The notes beneath the pieces are model-generated. The model was not told the origin of the DNA, searched no databases, and saw nothing but the letters and a program-made list of their open reading frames with translations. The translations under genes and the position numbers were made by a program. Source: Combretum micranthum (Eukaryota > Streptophyta > Magnoliopsida > Myrtales > Combretaceae). Taken from it: a stretch of 64,000 nucleotides of DNA. Below are positions 49,023-61,472 of this stretch, piece after piece; the stretch's first letter is position 1, and every line of letters begins with the position of its first letter. The stretch covers positions 1,364,001 to 1,428,000 of the forward strand of contig JAMXBD010000056.1 in assembly GCA_024138025.1 (NCBI GenBank), in the 5' to 3' direction.

Positions 49023-49778
49023 TGTAAAAATAGATTGTCAATTACGTAATCTATAATGCAGATCTTATTCTTAAAGCAAGCAAGAAGAAGAAGAAGAATA
49101 AAATAAAAATATGGAGTTTATGACAATCACAGCCATGATCAAGGCCGTGATAAATTGGTTGAATTCATAAGAAGATCACGGGACCGATCACGGCCATGAT
49201 CAAGGTAGCAATGGAGATCGCAGGCGTGATCACGGCCATGATCATGGATTTGTCTAGCATAGTGAGTTTTGCGGGCTTAATCATGCCCATGATCTTTATT
49301 GTCGTGTCTCAATTTTATTTTATGATTAATTTTGAAATATTGCAACTTTTGATCATTTTCTTCATGAGTTTTATGTGGTGGTTGCATGCATTTGTGAAAT
49401 GATTTAGTTTAACTAACAACTAATTAATTTGAAATCCAAAGGATGCAATCTATGTCGAAACCATTTGACTCTTGGGAAAATTTATGACAATTGAAATATC
49501 AATTCAAGATATAAAATGTATTGCTTTTGTTAGTGAGTAAACAACTGATTATTGTTAGAATCATTCTCTTTGTATCTCTTGATACTTGAATATTTGCTAT
49601 TTAAGTATCAAGACTTAGTTGTATCCTAGGTGAATTCCAAAATATATCTCTCATAGTAAACTTTGTGTGATAGGTGTAAATTCTCTAAGGAAAACGGTAT
49701 CATCTGTGCCTCTAGATCAATCTTACTTCCAATTTGTTTCTTTAAGCTCCCTTTAATAGTTTTAAAAACTAATAGACA
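49023..49778 (+). repeat. 3' LTR of the copia element
   Basis: It starts TGTAAAAATAGATTGTC. The direct repeat with the 5' LTR runs to about TTTAAAAACTAATA; AGACA after it would give a TG..CA element. Confidence 0.85.
49125..49294 (+). repeat. Near-palindromic GATCACGGCCATGATC motif cluster, copia 3' LTR
   Basis: This is the same array as in the 5' LTR but denser. Motifs lie at 49,125-49,140, 49,174-49,202 (two overlapping), 49,216-49,245 (two overlapping) and 49,279-49,294. Words include ATCACGGCCATGATCA and GATCGCAGGCGTGATC. Confidence 0.8.
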
Positions 49779-52706
49779 ATCCAAACTCTAATTATTCTTA
49801 CTTTGATTTTGATTTTTGGCATGTGAGTGAAAATGTTGCCAGTACTTCAGAAGATAATTATTTATTCTATAGCTGATCTCATTTAGATTTTAGTAATTTA
49901 ACATATTTAGATATATATACTCACAATATCTTAAGATTTCTACAAATAAAGTTATTGCTACGTGCATTGGACCGATAAATATAGAACAGAATGTTGATTT
50001 ATGCAAATAGATTTAATAAGCTTTTAGTTTTGCGTATTTTTACATGATGTAAAAATATGTAGCAATTATTTGCATCTTTAGATTTCAGTGCATGGAATCG
50101 GAATAAAATGACATAAATACCTGGCTTTTATGTAATATACACTATTTCACCACTAAATTGTGACGAACAGCTGAAACCTTCTGTTTTTCTGGGGCAAAAG
50201 AGCTAAAGAAAAATGTGACAAATTCCATTGTTACTCTTTATGTCATGTAAATTTTATAATAAAATTATTAAATAAATAAAGATGACTATGAGCCTCAAAT
50301 TTAAAAGAACATTTTGCAATAATTACTATGTAGACAGTTGTCAAAAGGCAAATAAAGAAGAAAGAAAAGTTTTCTTTAAGAACGATCTTCTCAACTTTCC
50401 AACAAGGGGCGTGGGCGTTTGGTGGCGGTGGTGGGGGAATATTTATATTTATATAAAGCAAGTACTAATGGCCATTACCAATTTTCTTCTTGAAAAGTCC
50501 TCCTTTTTCTTTCCTTTTTTTCTTTCCTTTTCTTCCAGATTTTTGTTCTTAGCATAAGTCTTACGTTCGAATTACGATGATAACTGATATTGAATCTTAA
50601 ATTTTGTTACCTTTCCTTTTCTCCTGGTTCCTTAGCTGCATCATCAAATGGCACAATTTTAATATCACCTTTGATGCTGTGCTAAAATGTATTTACGCCT
50701 GAAAGTTATAGGTTCTTTCATTAATTAAATTGATAGATTTTTTGTGGTATTCCTGCAGAAGCTCTACCGATAATAGAAGCATATTAATACATTTACAATT
50801 ATTTTTATATGACTATTAAATAACCTAAACAAGCATGTAAGCGCATAAATTTTGTTTTTTTTTTTTTTTTTCTGAAATGATCCAGATTGTGATTCAGTCT
50901 GGTGAAAAAGAAATGAAACTAGTGTATGTTTATTATTTTATGATGGATGTAATCTCTTCTGACTGTAAGTTTATATATTTATTTGGATAAGCAATTAATT
51001 TTAAATATAGTATTTGTATTTCAATTAGTAATAAAAAAATATATAATTAAAGTCTTTCTATAGAATGTATTTTTGTTTTAAGAATAAAAAACGGTTCAAA
51101 CCATAAACTGTTTTTTTTTTTTTTTCAGTTTGAGAAAATTATGAGCTATATCATATTATTAAGTTTGATTTTAAAAGAAAAAACTGAACAAGACCATCAT
51201 AGCGTACCCACCCTACTACTTATAGTGCAGTCGAACTCAAAAATTATACGATAAATTCCTTCATTACTCTTCAAGCCAAAAAGATAAATGTTATCCCGTA
51301 AACAGTTCAACGTTAATTCCAATAAATTCGTAAAATTTCTTCATCTTCACGGTTTTTATTTTCTTACAATATCACATGGTTCACTTACCTCTCAAGTTTC
51401 AGCAAATTAAGGTGAAAATTAAAAATATCTTTAACCTTGGTGTTTTTCATATATAGCGTACATTATGTTTGGCACATATGAACAAATTTATCTAATGACT
51501 AATATGTATATACATTTCCAAAATTCGAAATTTTTATACAAAAGAAACGTACAGAGGACACACATATCATTGAGGGGGCAGAAATTAAATAATAGATGGA
51601 GCACTGGTCATGCACATATATTGTATTACTATCTTCCAAATATATTTGAATTCAAAGCTTTCATGATTGCCTTTTCATATTTTGCCGCAAATCAGTCCCG
51701 GCCTCTTTTCTATATTTTAGTGGTGGCTCACGACCTCCAAAATTGTTTAGACACGAAGGGTCCACTACCTATTATGCTTCCAAGCAAGATACAATCAGCA
51801 AGGAGTATATTATAAGGGAGGAGTAGATATAATAATGATATTTTCATTTTCAATAATGATTTAACTGGCCCAACCCCATAGAACATTCGCACTTTAACTA
51901 TCAGCAATTGGTGCTTAAAGTTCAAAATTTAAAATTTAAAATTTGAGTAGGTTGAACTACTACAAAGAGCTTTAAATCTCAATCAAGTTTTGATTTTGTC
52001 TTAAGACATGAGTCATATAAAATCAACTTAGATTAGAACTTGAATTTGATTTATCTTAGATCAAAGAAAATTATAGTTTAAAGGTACTCAACCTACTTGA
52101 ATTTCTCAATACACTATCTATTGAAAATGATTGCATGTAAATATATATTTATTTACTTATTGAAAGGGCATACACTTAACTTAGAAGAATCAAATTCAAA
52201 TATATAACATGTTTAACTTGATATTTTGATATAACATATTCAACTTTTTATGAAGTTAAAGTAGACGATGATCCCAGTTAATTGATCTAAATCCTTAGTC
52301 TAATCATTTTGCAGTTATATATCATATATCAAAATGTAATCCTCTATTCATTTTGAGTGATTTTGTATTATCATGTTGATTGATCAGTGGCTTACAAGCT
52401 TTAGTACAATTTTAACATGTGAGCAATTTTTGCAAAATTATCTATTTATCAAAATAACTTTAGTACTTGTGTACGGCTTACCCCTACACCTAAAAGTGTT
52501 AGTAATGATGAGTCTTTATTCATATTTGTAAGTAAGGACTAATATCATGTCCAATATGCAATATCATATTCAATATGCAAAGTCATCTAAAAAAAATAAA
52601 TAAACGATAGAATAACAAATACATTCCTATATTTAGAAATATTGATGGATTCTATATAGTATATTGTTATATATGCGTTAATAATAAATATAGAAAATAG
52701 ATATAC
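49779..52706. other. Intergenic stretch, no gene recognised
   Basis: It is AT-rich with long T runs. The longest open frame, 51,465-51,815 on the plus strand, shows no recognisable domain and no codon or splice context, so it is not called as a gene. Confidence 0.4.
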
Positions 52707-53340
52707 TGTAACACTCCGAACTAAAAAGGGTGCACCAGTTCGTCGCATATCCTAACAACAGTTACAAGACATGCAAGGCTCACTTTCGATACTTAACTGA
52801 TCTTCAAGTCCTTTTGCCTATCACCTAAAAAAAAAAAAAGTAGTTCCTTAGAAAAGGGATGAGTGATTCCTAGAGAGTAAAATCTGCTGTACAAACACAT
52901 ACGATGCATATGCCTTGACATAGGCGACTTGCCATAACTAATCAACAAACAATTAAATAACAAAATACATATTACTTGTCACTTAATTATAATCATAAAT
53001 ATAAACTGATAAACAACCACTAAAAATCAATTAGAATCAGACCCCATAAAAATGATTTTATTTTTTAAATATGAATCTATTCCCACTAATTTTTTTTTTC
53101 CACAAATGGCAAATCTAAGGATCTTAAGACCTCTTAGTATGCCATAATTTTGCCACAAATAGCTAACCTAAGGATCTTAAAACCTCCTGACTATGCCATA
53201 ATCAGTGGTTCAAATGATCCTAAGACCTCTTTGATATACCATACCTGACAGATTGAAGGACCCCAGTACCTCCTGCATATGCCATAGTTGGCAGAAATAG
53301 AAGTTTTCAGGACCATTCTTTAAAGATAACCAAAACAGAA
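52707..53340 (-). mobile_element. Partial long LTR (3' end visible), Tekay/Del-like
   Basis: The plus strand begins TGTAACACTCCGAACT, like the other long LTRs (TGTAACGCCCC, TGTAAGCCCCGG). About 60 bp in it carries the CTCACTTTCG and TATCACCTAAAAA blocks, in the same order as the sister LTRs. It also holds four diverged 43-53-bp repeats. The far end was not found; it may extend well past 53,340. Confidence 0.55.
53115..53300 (-). repeat. 43-53-bp diverged tandem repeats
   Basis: Units start near 53,115, 53,168, 53,211 and 53,255, with the shared pattern AAGGATCTTAAGACCTC...TATGCCATA. They lie in the 3' part of the partial LTR. Confidence 0.7.
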
Positions 53341-53552
53341 GTTGAAACAAGGAAAAGTATGAGTTTTCAAGAAACACTTTTAACAACACTGGTTTTTATT
53401 ATACCAAAGATTTTTGCAAATAACATTTCACATAGCACAAATGATACAGTACTAATTAAATCATGCATTATTTAATTTTATATTAGTAACATTTCAGATA
53501 GCACAAATGACACAATACTAATTAAATCAAGTATTATTTACTTTGATAATAC

Positions 53553-54066
53553 TAAATCTATCATGAATAAGCAACAAGCAATTAGAAACCACTCATCCGA
53601 TTTGCGATATCATCCTAGATCTCACCAAGTTTTTTTAAATTATATTGTAAAATTTGAATTTATACTACTCATCATGAATTAATTGTGTCATGTTATGCTC
53701 GGATCCATGGGTTGGCCCTAAATTGGGATATGTATTGACAAATAAATAAACATATATAAGGTAAGTAACTTAAAAGAAAAGATATAAAAAGAGGTAGAAA
53801 ATGGAAACGTAAATCTATCATATATAAGCAACAAGTAAGTAGAAACCACTCATTTGATTTACTATATCATCCGTTATCTCACGAAGTTTTTAAAATTATA
53901 TTATAAAATTTGAATTTATATTACTCATCATGAGTTAATCGTGTGATCTCATGCTTGGATTCATGGATTGACCCTAAATTGGGAAATAGATCGAAAATAA
54001 ATAAACATATATAAGATAAGTAATTTAAAAGAAAAGATATAAAAGGAGGTAGAAAATGGAAAAGTA
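53553..54066. repeat. 257-bp tandem duplication
   Basis: Units 53,553-53,809 and 53,810-54,066 share TAAATCTATCAT, AGAAACCACTCAT, TTGAATTTATA, CCTAAATTGGGA and AATAAACATATATAAG in the same order and spacing, with scattered substitutions. The sequence is non-coding and possibly part of the neighbouring LTR. Confidence 0.8.
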
Positions 54067-55832
54067 ACTTAATTGAAGACCACGTAAAATAGCAAGCAAA
54101 TATCTTTTAGTTATTCCATTTGACTAATACAAATAGTCTTTTTATTCTTCCACAGTTCACTCTAACAGGATTAGTCTTATTGTGATATGGAAAGGATAAA
54201 GGATTGAGAAAAGAACCGAAATCGAGTAAGCATTAAACTTTCTCTTTCAAATATAATTTAATCTAAAAAACACATAAAAGTGAGAAGTTCTAATAACTTA
54301 TAATAGTAATAAAGGAAGGACTAATAATTACAAAAATTGAAACAAAATATCATGAATATTGATTGATTTTATAAAAAATTTATGTTTATTTTTAAGCTAT
54401 TTTAATTTTCAGTTTCTATTTCCAATTGAATTGCATTTATCGTTGGTCTACCTATTAATATATATCCTTTATATTATTAAGTTGAAACAAACTATTTAAC
54501 TTTACTACTTTTTAGTGCCCCAAAAAAAAAACAAAAAGAAAAGAAAAACCACCCATATATTTATATGTGGGATCTAACGGGACCGTCTAGACAACCATTT
54601 AACTATTAAAATAAATATAGTAGTTAGAATATTAATCATTTTAAGAATATTAATTATTTTAATGATTTGATCATAGTTGGATATAGTGTGAACCGTTAGA
54701 TAATGATTGGATTGATCCCATCAAAATTAATGATGGGACCATACATAAATTTTGAAAACCACTATAGTAATTATTTGATAATTTCTATAGTTTAAATATT
54801 CTATTATTCTTAGTTATCATACTAGTAAAAATCACAATAGGTTGTTATCATTGTCCGAATAAAAACTTAATTTTTTAAAAGGCCTTTCTTTATCTTTCAA
54901 TGAAGGAGTAGATGAACGCCAATGGATTGATAGATTTAATTGAACTCTAAGATTAATAATTTTCTTTTTCTGATTTATATTCCCTTTCTAAGAATTTTTA
55001 TTTTTCATGAGCCCTAAAGTAGTGGGTAAATAATATCTTTGTATATATATACTAAATACTTTGATTAATTTATTTTTATAATCGATATTGATGATTGTTG
55101 AAACATCAACTATTTAGTCTAAAAATAAGCATTGTGCATTATCTATTAGTATATATGTATGTGTATTAATTATATAGTTAACAGTTCAGTCATGCAATTT
55201 CTATTTATAAAGTATAAATAATATCAAAGTTGTTGTTATTATTATTATTGTGTAATTTTTTTTTTTCAATTAGAGAGTGCCAAAATTAAGTTGATGAACA
55301 AATTGGGAGTGATTTTCCTGATATTTTTTAATGTTTTCTTATTAATTTGTTATCTGATTTGACTATTATAAAAAATTTGGTTCTAGTACAATATGGGAAT
55401 CACAAAAATTCTAACACATTTGTTGTGAACACCAAGAGTTTAAAGTTCAATGGATTACAAAAGTATTTTTAAGAAAGAAGATTTAAAGCTACCAATTTCC
55501 CTAGATTGCTATAAGCTCCTTTTATGGTGTCAACATAAGCGCAATATGGCATTTGTTAAATTACATTTAATATTCAATTTATATACATTAAGTCTAAAAA
55601 ATAAAATAAATTTAACAAATATTGCAACTTATATAAGCATTTATGATAAATTCATGGTTTATTTATTATATATAAAATAATATGGTGGAATTTCCTAGAT
55701 TTGCTTAATCCTAGCATCTGCAATCGCACTGATTTAATATACAAAATATACATTTCTCTGGATGCATGATTTGCAAAAATCATAACAATCCAGGCGACTA
55801 ATGTTCAACTTGATTTGAGAAGGAACAAAATT
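54067..55832. other. AT-rich intergenic stretch, no gene seen
   Basis: Apart from the short MITE copy at 54,568-54,756, no structure was recognised. Confidence 0.4.
54568..54756. mobile_element. Short dispersed MITE, copy 2
   Basis: The ends GGGATCTAACGGGACC and (reverse complement) GGTCCCATCATTAATTTTG are weakly inverted. The body matches 43,033-43,183 (TATTAAAATAAATATA..., GATCATAGTTGGATATAGTG). It is non-coding. Confidence 0.5.
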
Positions 55833-56884
55833 GCTCGATCTGCATAATTCTGATTAAGTTAGAACAAGAAGATGCAAAATGGAGCATATGGAGAAATCAC
55901 TCAAGAAAGACACCTTGGAAGATTCTCAAGACTGAAACCAAAGAAGTCGGCGAAGGATGTCAAACAAATGGGAGTATTACTCTCATTTATGAACCATCTA
56001 CCATGTCTTTGCATTTAATGGACATAAGGATAGATGGCAGTCATATCTTGCTTGGGGACATGGCCTACCAGTTATGAACCATCTACCATGTCTTTGCATT
56101 TCAAAATTCAACCCTGGACTCTTGGATAATATATCAAATTCATTATGTAATATACAAGTGTGTTTTATTTATTCAAAAGTTACACTTTGGGAATACATAC
56201 GAAAGAGAATAAGTAGAGGCTGAGATCAAAGAACAGGAGCCATCAACCAAGGTTAAATAACAAATCCAACAAGAACATCAGAAGGAAAAGGTACTAACAT
56301 TCCATGAGTGTTTGATGTAAAATTTGAACCGCTGTCGCAGGAAAAGTTCCCTGAAGCTTGTTCCTATCGAAATGAAGCTCCTCAAGTTTCATCAAACTGG
56401 CAAGTTCTACAGGCAATCTACCAGTCAAGCCATTTGACTCAAGATTTCTGTAAAGATGTAAAAAGCCACAAACTTACCAATTAAGAACAGGCCCTGTAAA
56501 ATAAATGTATATAAACAGGGTCCATGACTCTTACATTTTCCTTATATTTGTCAGGTTACCTATTTCGTGAGGAATTGGACCAGACAATTGGTTCTTCCCC
56601 AAATCCAAGACCTCAAGGTTCTTCAACATGCCTAATTCTTTTGGTATAATTCCTGACAGATTGTTGTTATTTAAGATTCTACAAAAGTAAAATTAGCATG
56701 GAAAAGGCCGTTAAGAGCCAAACAAGGACAACAAACAAGGAAACATAAATTGCGTTAATTTTTGTGTTGCGTAGAAGCATAAATTCTTGCAAGTAGGTAA
56801 GAGGCCCAATTCCGGGGCAAGAGATCCCTTCAACGATGCACCCGTAATGTTTCTACACAATAGATTCACGATGCACGTTCATAA

Positions 56885-57340
56885 TGATGCAGATGACATC
56901 GCCGTTGAAGACACCAGGAAGGCGTTGATAATTGTCTGTACACCGGCTAGTACGCTTCCGGCGTTGAAACAAAGGCCGTCGGCCTTGAAGCTTTACACTG
57001 CCAGCTTTTAAGGCTTACAATGTCTTCTGAGAGCAAAACTCTAAATTTGACTCCTACGCCGCCAATGCATATTTGTAAATCGCTGGCAAACCTTGTCTAA
57101 CTGCCAGTTTTGCACCAGTTTAATTGTAACCAACTTGGTTTTATATAATTTGTTTTAGGGTTTCTTGTTAAAGTATAAATAGTTGAGTTCCGATCTTTTT
57201 TATTATACTTTGATATTATTACATTGAAAAACATTTTTTGAGAGAATTTCTCAGTAAAGTTGCAATCTTTTTACAAGCTTGATTTCTTGATTCATCGGTA
57301 TGTTGAATTTGTATTGTTTATGCTTTTCCATACTGCATCA
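56885..57340 (+). mobile_element. 456-bp solo LTR with exact 5-bp target duplication
   Basis: It runs TGATGCAG ... CTGCATCA (8-bp inverted ends, TG..CA) and is flanked by CATAA at 56,880-56,884 and 57,341-57,345. The sister gene copy lacks it at the same point, confirming insertion. A TATAAATAG box at 57,174-57,182 precedes a T-rich and AGAGAATTTCTC leader-like region. The 5' quarter carries GGCGTTGA-type motifs (see findings). It is oriented by its TATA box. Confidence 0.85.
57174..57182 (+). promoter_or_regulatory. Probable TATA box of the 456-bp solo LTR
   Basis: TATAAATAG lies about 160 bp from the LTR 3' end. This is the position expected for the U3/R boundary of a short LTR. Confidence 0.5.
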
Positions 57341-57885
57341 CATAAGCAATAAGCATGTCTATCAAAACTGTGCTTTAAGTACAGTGCCATCAAGCTATCA
57401 TGTGAAATTCCGGAAGAATGGATGTGAACAGTAAAGCCAATGTATAGATCATATCTTACATTTTAGTTGCATGGTCTCGAGCCAGTGAACACGATACTCC
57501 AGACCAGTCACAAGGATCTTAATCCAGGGGATTCCAATTGGATAAGAACATACTTGGGTGCTTGTATATGGCTTCTTTAAATGTAAGAGGAGCCCGACCT
57601 ATGGACCAACATGGAATAAAGTAAACAGAAGCTAAGTAACTTAATCTCATCATCCCCAAAATCGAGTTATGTCAACCCAAATTGATTCGAATGGTGTATT
57701 AATCTAATTGCAAGCGAAATAGTAACATCCTAGGAAATCTCATGTTTGATATATTGTATGATCAAACATTTCGATAACCGTATTCATGTAACTGTACTAA
57801 ATTCAGCTTAATGGGCGAAGGCAAAATAAACACTATATTTCTTCCTATTAAGTGGCAACTCAAAAGGTAGTAAGTACTTGCTTCA

Positions 57886-59637
57886 TGAAGTCATTTTTAC
57901 TCTATATTTTTCATAGGATTTTGAGTTCATTTTGTTAAAATTTCATATAAAAATCCTGTATATTGATGTTTTTAATAAATAATGTTGTTTTGAAGTTTTA
58001 GAATCCAATAAGGAATAATCAAAGTGTTTTAAATCAATTTGGAGAAAAAATAATAAATAAAGTCAAGATCGCGAAATCGAGTCCTGCAAAATCATAGCGA
58101 GGCAAACAAAGGAAGAAAAAAAAAAAATTGGTTTATGGAGTCTCTCGACATAACCTCGACTTCAGTCGAAATGATCGAGCATCATTGTAGCGAAAATACA
58201 ACGTCGAGCCTCAAAGGCAAGTCTCAAATCTCGGCCTTGATAATTGTTTTGACAACCAATTCTTCATCAGAATTGATTCGAGCCTTAGCAATACAAGCCT
58301 TAATTTCTCAATTTTACCGTCGATAGAATAATGGACAAAAACGCACAGTTTACTTTGGAAATTCTTGAAGTCGAGCTTGATTTTGCTTAATATGAGTCTC
58401 GACCAATGAATCACACACAACCCTCGATGAGTATTTTTACAGATCATATGTGCGCATGGAAAATATCACAAATTCTGTTAGAGAGAATCTACCACGTGTC
58501 AATAAAGTAAGCCATGCTTTCTATGCTTAATAGCCTATAAATGAACGTGCAAGCATGCGTTGTAAAGTATATGCCAATAGTATAAATAAGTATTAACGTA
58601 GAGGAGATCTATAAAGGATTCTTGGGTAAAAGAATTTTCATTTCTTTTTACTTGAGAATTTCTTCTATTTTCTAGGTAGAATCAATTTAACTCAATGTTT
58701 GTAATTTCTATGAATTTTTGAGCAATTGAATTAATTAATCCCTCGAATTTGTTTTATTTCTTCTAATTCATGCTTATTTTGATAAATCCATAGAGAAATA
58801 AACTCCTACTGCTTAAGGATTACGAATCCAATTCCTAATTCAGCTAGATATCAAATGCACTTTCAAGTTAATTTAACTGGGTGTTTGTAATTCGTGACTT
58901 GAATTTAAACTTGTGGTTTTTAAAGGAGTGGTGTATTCTTTTAGATCTACGATTTTCAATTTGATAGATCGAGAGATCTTTCAATTGGATAGATCGAGAG
59001 ATCTTTCAATTGAATAGATCTGTATTTGCTAATGGAGTTGATCCTAGCAACCTCTTGCCGAGAAATGAGTAAAGACTTTCTGTCACTTGTTTTGAAAATT
59101 CACTAAGTTGTTTTTTTCTTTCGAAATAATGGATTCCTATTCTTTATGCATGTCTAATTGGAATTTCATATTACTGGTTTCAGCTAGATCTAGAACTACT
59201 GACTTGGAGAGAAGTTTTAGTTTAAATTAAAGAATCTGACGGTATAAACACACAATTGAACAACTTTTAAGAAGTTTATCATTTTTTGAAAAATCATTTG
59301 ATAAGGAATTAGTGAGTAACCTGAGCTGCTATTTCATAGAAGTTACAAGCTTATTTCCTATTTTACTATTAAACATTTGTGAATATTTCTAACTTACCAT
59401 AGTTCTTTTTCTTTATGTTTTTTCAAACTTTCTTTGGCTAGACCATTAATGAGGTTAGAGTACACTAGCTGTCAATCATTCTCTTGTGACCGACCTAATC
59501 ATCATTTATGCTACATTTGATGGATGCGCTTGCTTGAGACTGTAATTATTGAACCTGATTTAGAAAATATTATAAATTTGAAAAACCAATCAATGATCAG
59601 TATGAACTGAAATTCATTTAATCCAAACACACAACCA
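57886..59637 (+). mobile_element. 1.75-kb solo LTR with exact 5-bp target duplication
   Basis: It runs TGAAGTCATTTTTACTC ... CAAACACACAACCA, with CTTCA on both sides (57,881-57,885 and 59,638-59,642). The undisturbed gene copy has no insertion at this site. A TATAAATAAG box is at 58,581-58,590. The start and length resemble Ogre/Tat-type gypsy LTRs from memory, but the family is not certain. A 19-bp direct repeat, TTTCAATTGGATAGATC, occurs near 58,978-59,030. No coding region was seen. Confidence 0.8.
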
Positions 59638-60074
59638 CTTCATCAACTACACATCACAAAGTTTCTTGGTGATTTCACATGGGTTAATTTCATTGACGTA
59701 TCTAAACTTTTATATAATTTATATCTAAAATAATTTTAGCTCATAAAAATATCCAAACATTTTAAACTATGCACGATGGTCTGATTACGATGCCATGCTG
59801 ACATGCTAGGATATCTATATTAAAAAAAAAAAAATTTAATTTCCAAATCAAATATTTTATTTAATTTTTCTTTTTTTTCCGCTTTTTCCTTTCTTTCTCT
59901 CTCTCTCTCTACGCACATCTTTCCCCTCTCTCTTCTTCTTCTTCTTCAAAATAAAAAACAATAAAAAAAACCAAATAAAAAATCCCATAAAAAATTAAAA
60001 CAAATAACCCAAATATAAAGGGAAAAAAATACCTAAGAGAAAACCCCAATTTCAATAAGTTATCTTTAAGAATT

Positions 60075-60503
60075 TTATGTCCAAGTAGTACCAGTCTGAT
60101 TACAAAACATTGGAGGAGAAAAATATAATCATACAAAAACATAATTTCTATGGAGGTGTCGATGAGCTCCTATAGACATGAACAGTCCTTTGGTACTGGT
60201 GGTTGAAGTCAAGAACGACAGTAGGTTGTTGCTTGATGTGGTCAAGATGCAATCCAGGCTCTCCCCTTCGATCCCAAGATTTCTTGAGAAATAGAAGACA
60301 AAGTTTATTGTTTCCCTACTCTACCGACTGTTATAAACTAATAGAAACCAAGATTTCCCTTAGGATTAATCACATGAGACAATTTTGTAGTGAGAAATTG
60401 TGGGATCTCTTTGAAGTTTTATATTCATAAAGTTGCGAGTTGAGTCTGCACTTCACCAAGACAAGTGATTCTCATGTTATATTTATTTATTTATTTTTAC
60501 ATA
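60075..60503. other. Unidentified core of the Mutator-like element
   Basis: Composition is more balanced than in the arms, for example the stretch 60,140-60,300. It holds a 75-codon open frame on the plus strand (60,203-60,430) without a recognisable domain. It could be captured host sequence, as in Pack-MULEs, but I cannot name a source. Confidence 0.4.
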
Positions 60504-60511
60504 ATTTTAAT

Positions 60512-61099
60512 TAGTGCTACAAACGAGTCGAGCTACTCAAGAGTTACTCGAGTTCGGCTAGTTTCAAACCCGGCTCGGTTCGACTCGTTTTACTTGAGCT
60601 CCAACTCAGGCTCATGAGTCGGCTCACGAACAAGCTCTTAAGGGCTCGCAAACCAAGCTAGTGAACAAGCTTATTAAGAACTTGCATGCTAAGCTCGTGA
60701 ACAGACTTGATAGGGACTCCTTTAATATATATAATATTGCTATTATATTATTAATATAATATTATATGCGATTATTTATATTAATTTAATATTGTAAAAT
60801 ATAATTAAAAAATAATTATATATGCTAAACGAACCAAGCTTAAGCATGTTTAGCAAGTCAAGCTCAAGCTTGTTTAGCTAAACGACCCTAAGCCCTAGCT
60901 CGACTCATTTATGCTCATTTAAACGAGCCTAAAACAGCTGAGCTCAAGCTTAAAAAAGCTTAATGGGCTCGGGCTCAGGCTCGTGTCTGCATATTCCAGG
61001 CTCGTTAAAAGCCTGGCTCGACTCGAGCCCATTAAAAAATAAACGAGTTGAGCTTGAGCTGTTAAAAGCCCGGCTTTGTCCGGCTCATTTGCACCCCTA
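60512..61099. mobile_element. Non-autonomous hAT element (GAGC-rich family)
   Basis: The ends TAGTGCTACAAACGAGTCGA and (reverse complement) TAGGGGTGCAAATGAGCCGG pair. The 8-bp flanks ATTTTAAT (60,504-60,511) and ATTTCAAT (61,100-61,107) differ at one base. The interior is dense in GAGCTC and AAGCTTG words. It has no transposase and is nested in the Mutator-like element. Confidence 0.82.
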
Positions 61100-61296
61100 A
61101 TTTCAATTGAGGATGTTTGATTTAGATTTATCAAAGGAAAAAACTTTATTGAAATTGGTTTTTCATTCAAGTTTTTTCGTTTTGTTGGTTTTTTTTTTTC
61201 TCATAAGGCTTGCTTGATTTAGGTTTTTTTTTGTTTTAATTATTTATTTATTTTTTGGGAAGAAGAATAAGAAAGAAAGAATGAAGAGACACAGTG

Positions 61297-61324
<28 letters not shown>
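61297..61324. repeat. (GA)n microsatellite in the Mutator-like element's right arm
   Basis: Fourteen GA units. The left arm has a shorter CT tract at the mirror position (about 59,896-59,911), so the repeat was part of the ancestral arm and expanded on one side. Confidence 0.85.
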
Positions 61325-61327
<3 letters not shown>

Positions 61328-61472
61328 AAAAAAAAAAAGAAAAAAAAAGAAAATAAATAAATATACTGATTTGGAAAATTAAAAAAGAATTTTTTAATAT
61401 AGATACCTTGCCATGTCAGCAAAACGCCAGATTTTTTGCTAGATTTTGATCAAAATGACCATCAGTGTAAAC

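Larger units (their letters stand above)
43811..49778 (+). mobile_element. Ty1/copia retrotransposon with both LTRs, dead
   Basis: LTRs of about 740-760 bp (43,811-44,552 and 49,023-49,778) enclose gag, protease, integrase, RT and RNase H remnants in copia order, all broken by frameshifts and stops. The 3' LTR is preceded by a polypurine tract, GGTGGGGGA. Sequence blocks resemble the Tork/SIRE-like group, with an RT C-terminal part of LTSQFKMKDLNE type. No clear 5-bp target duplication was found, so the outer ends, especially the right one, are approximate. Confidence 0.87.

Noticed and set aside
51465..51815. 116-codon plus-strand open frame
   Set aside because: No recognisable domain, no splice or promoter context, and composition like the surrounding non-coding DNA.
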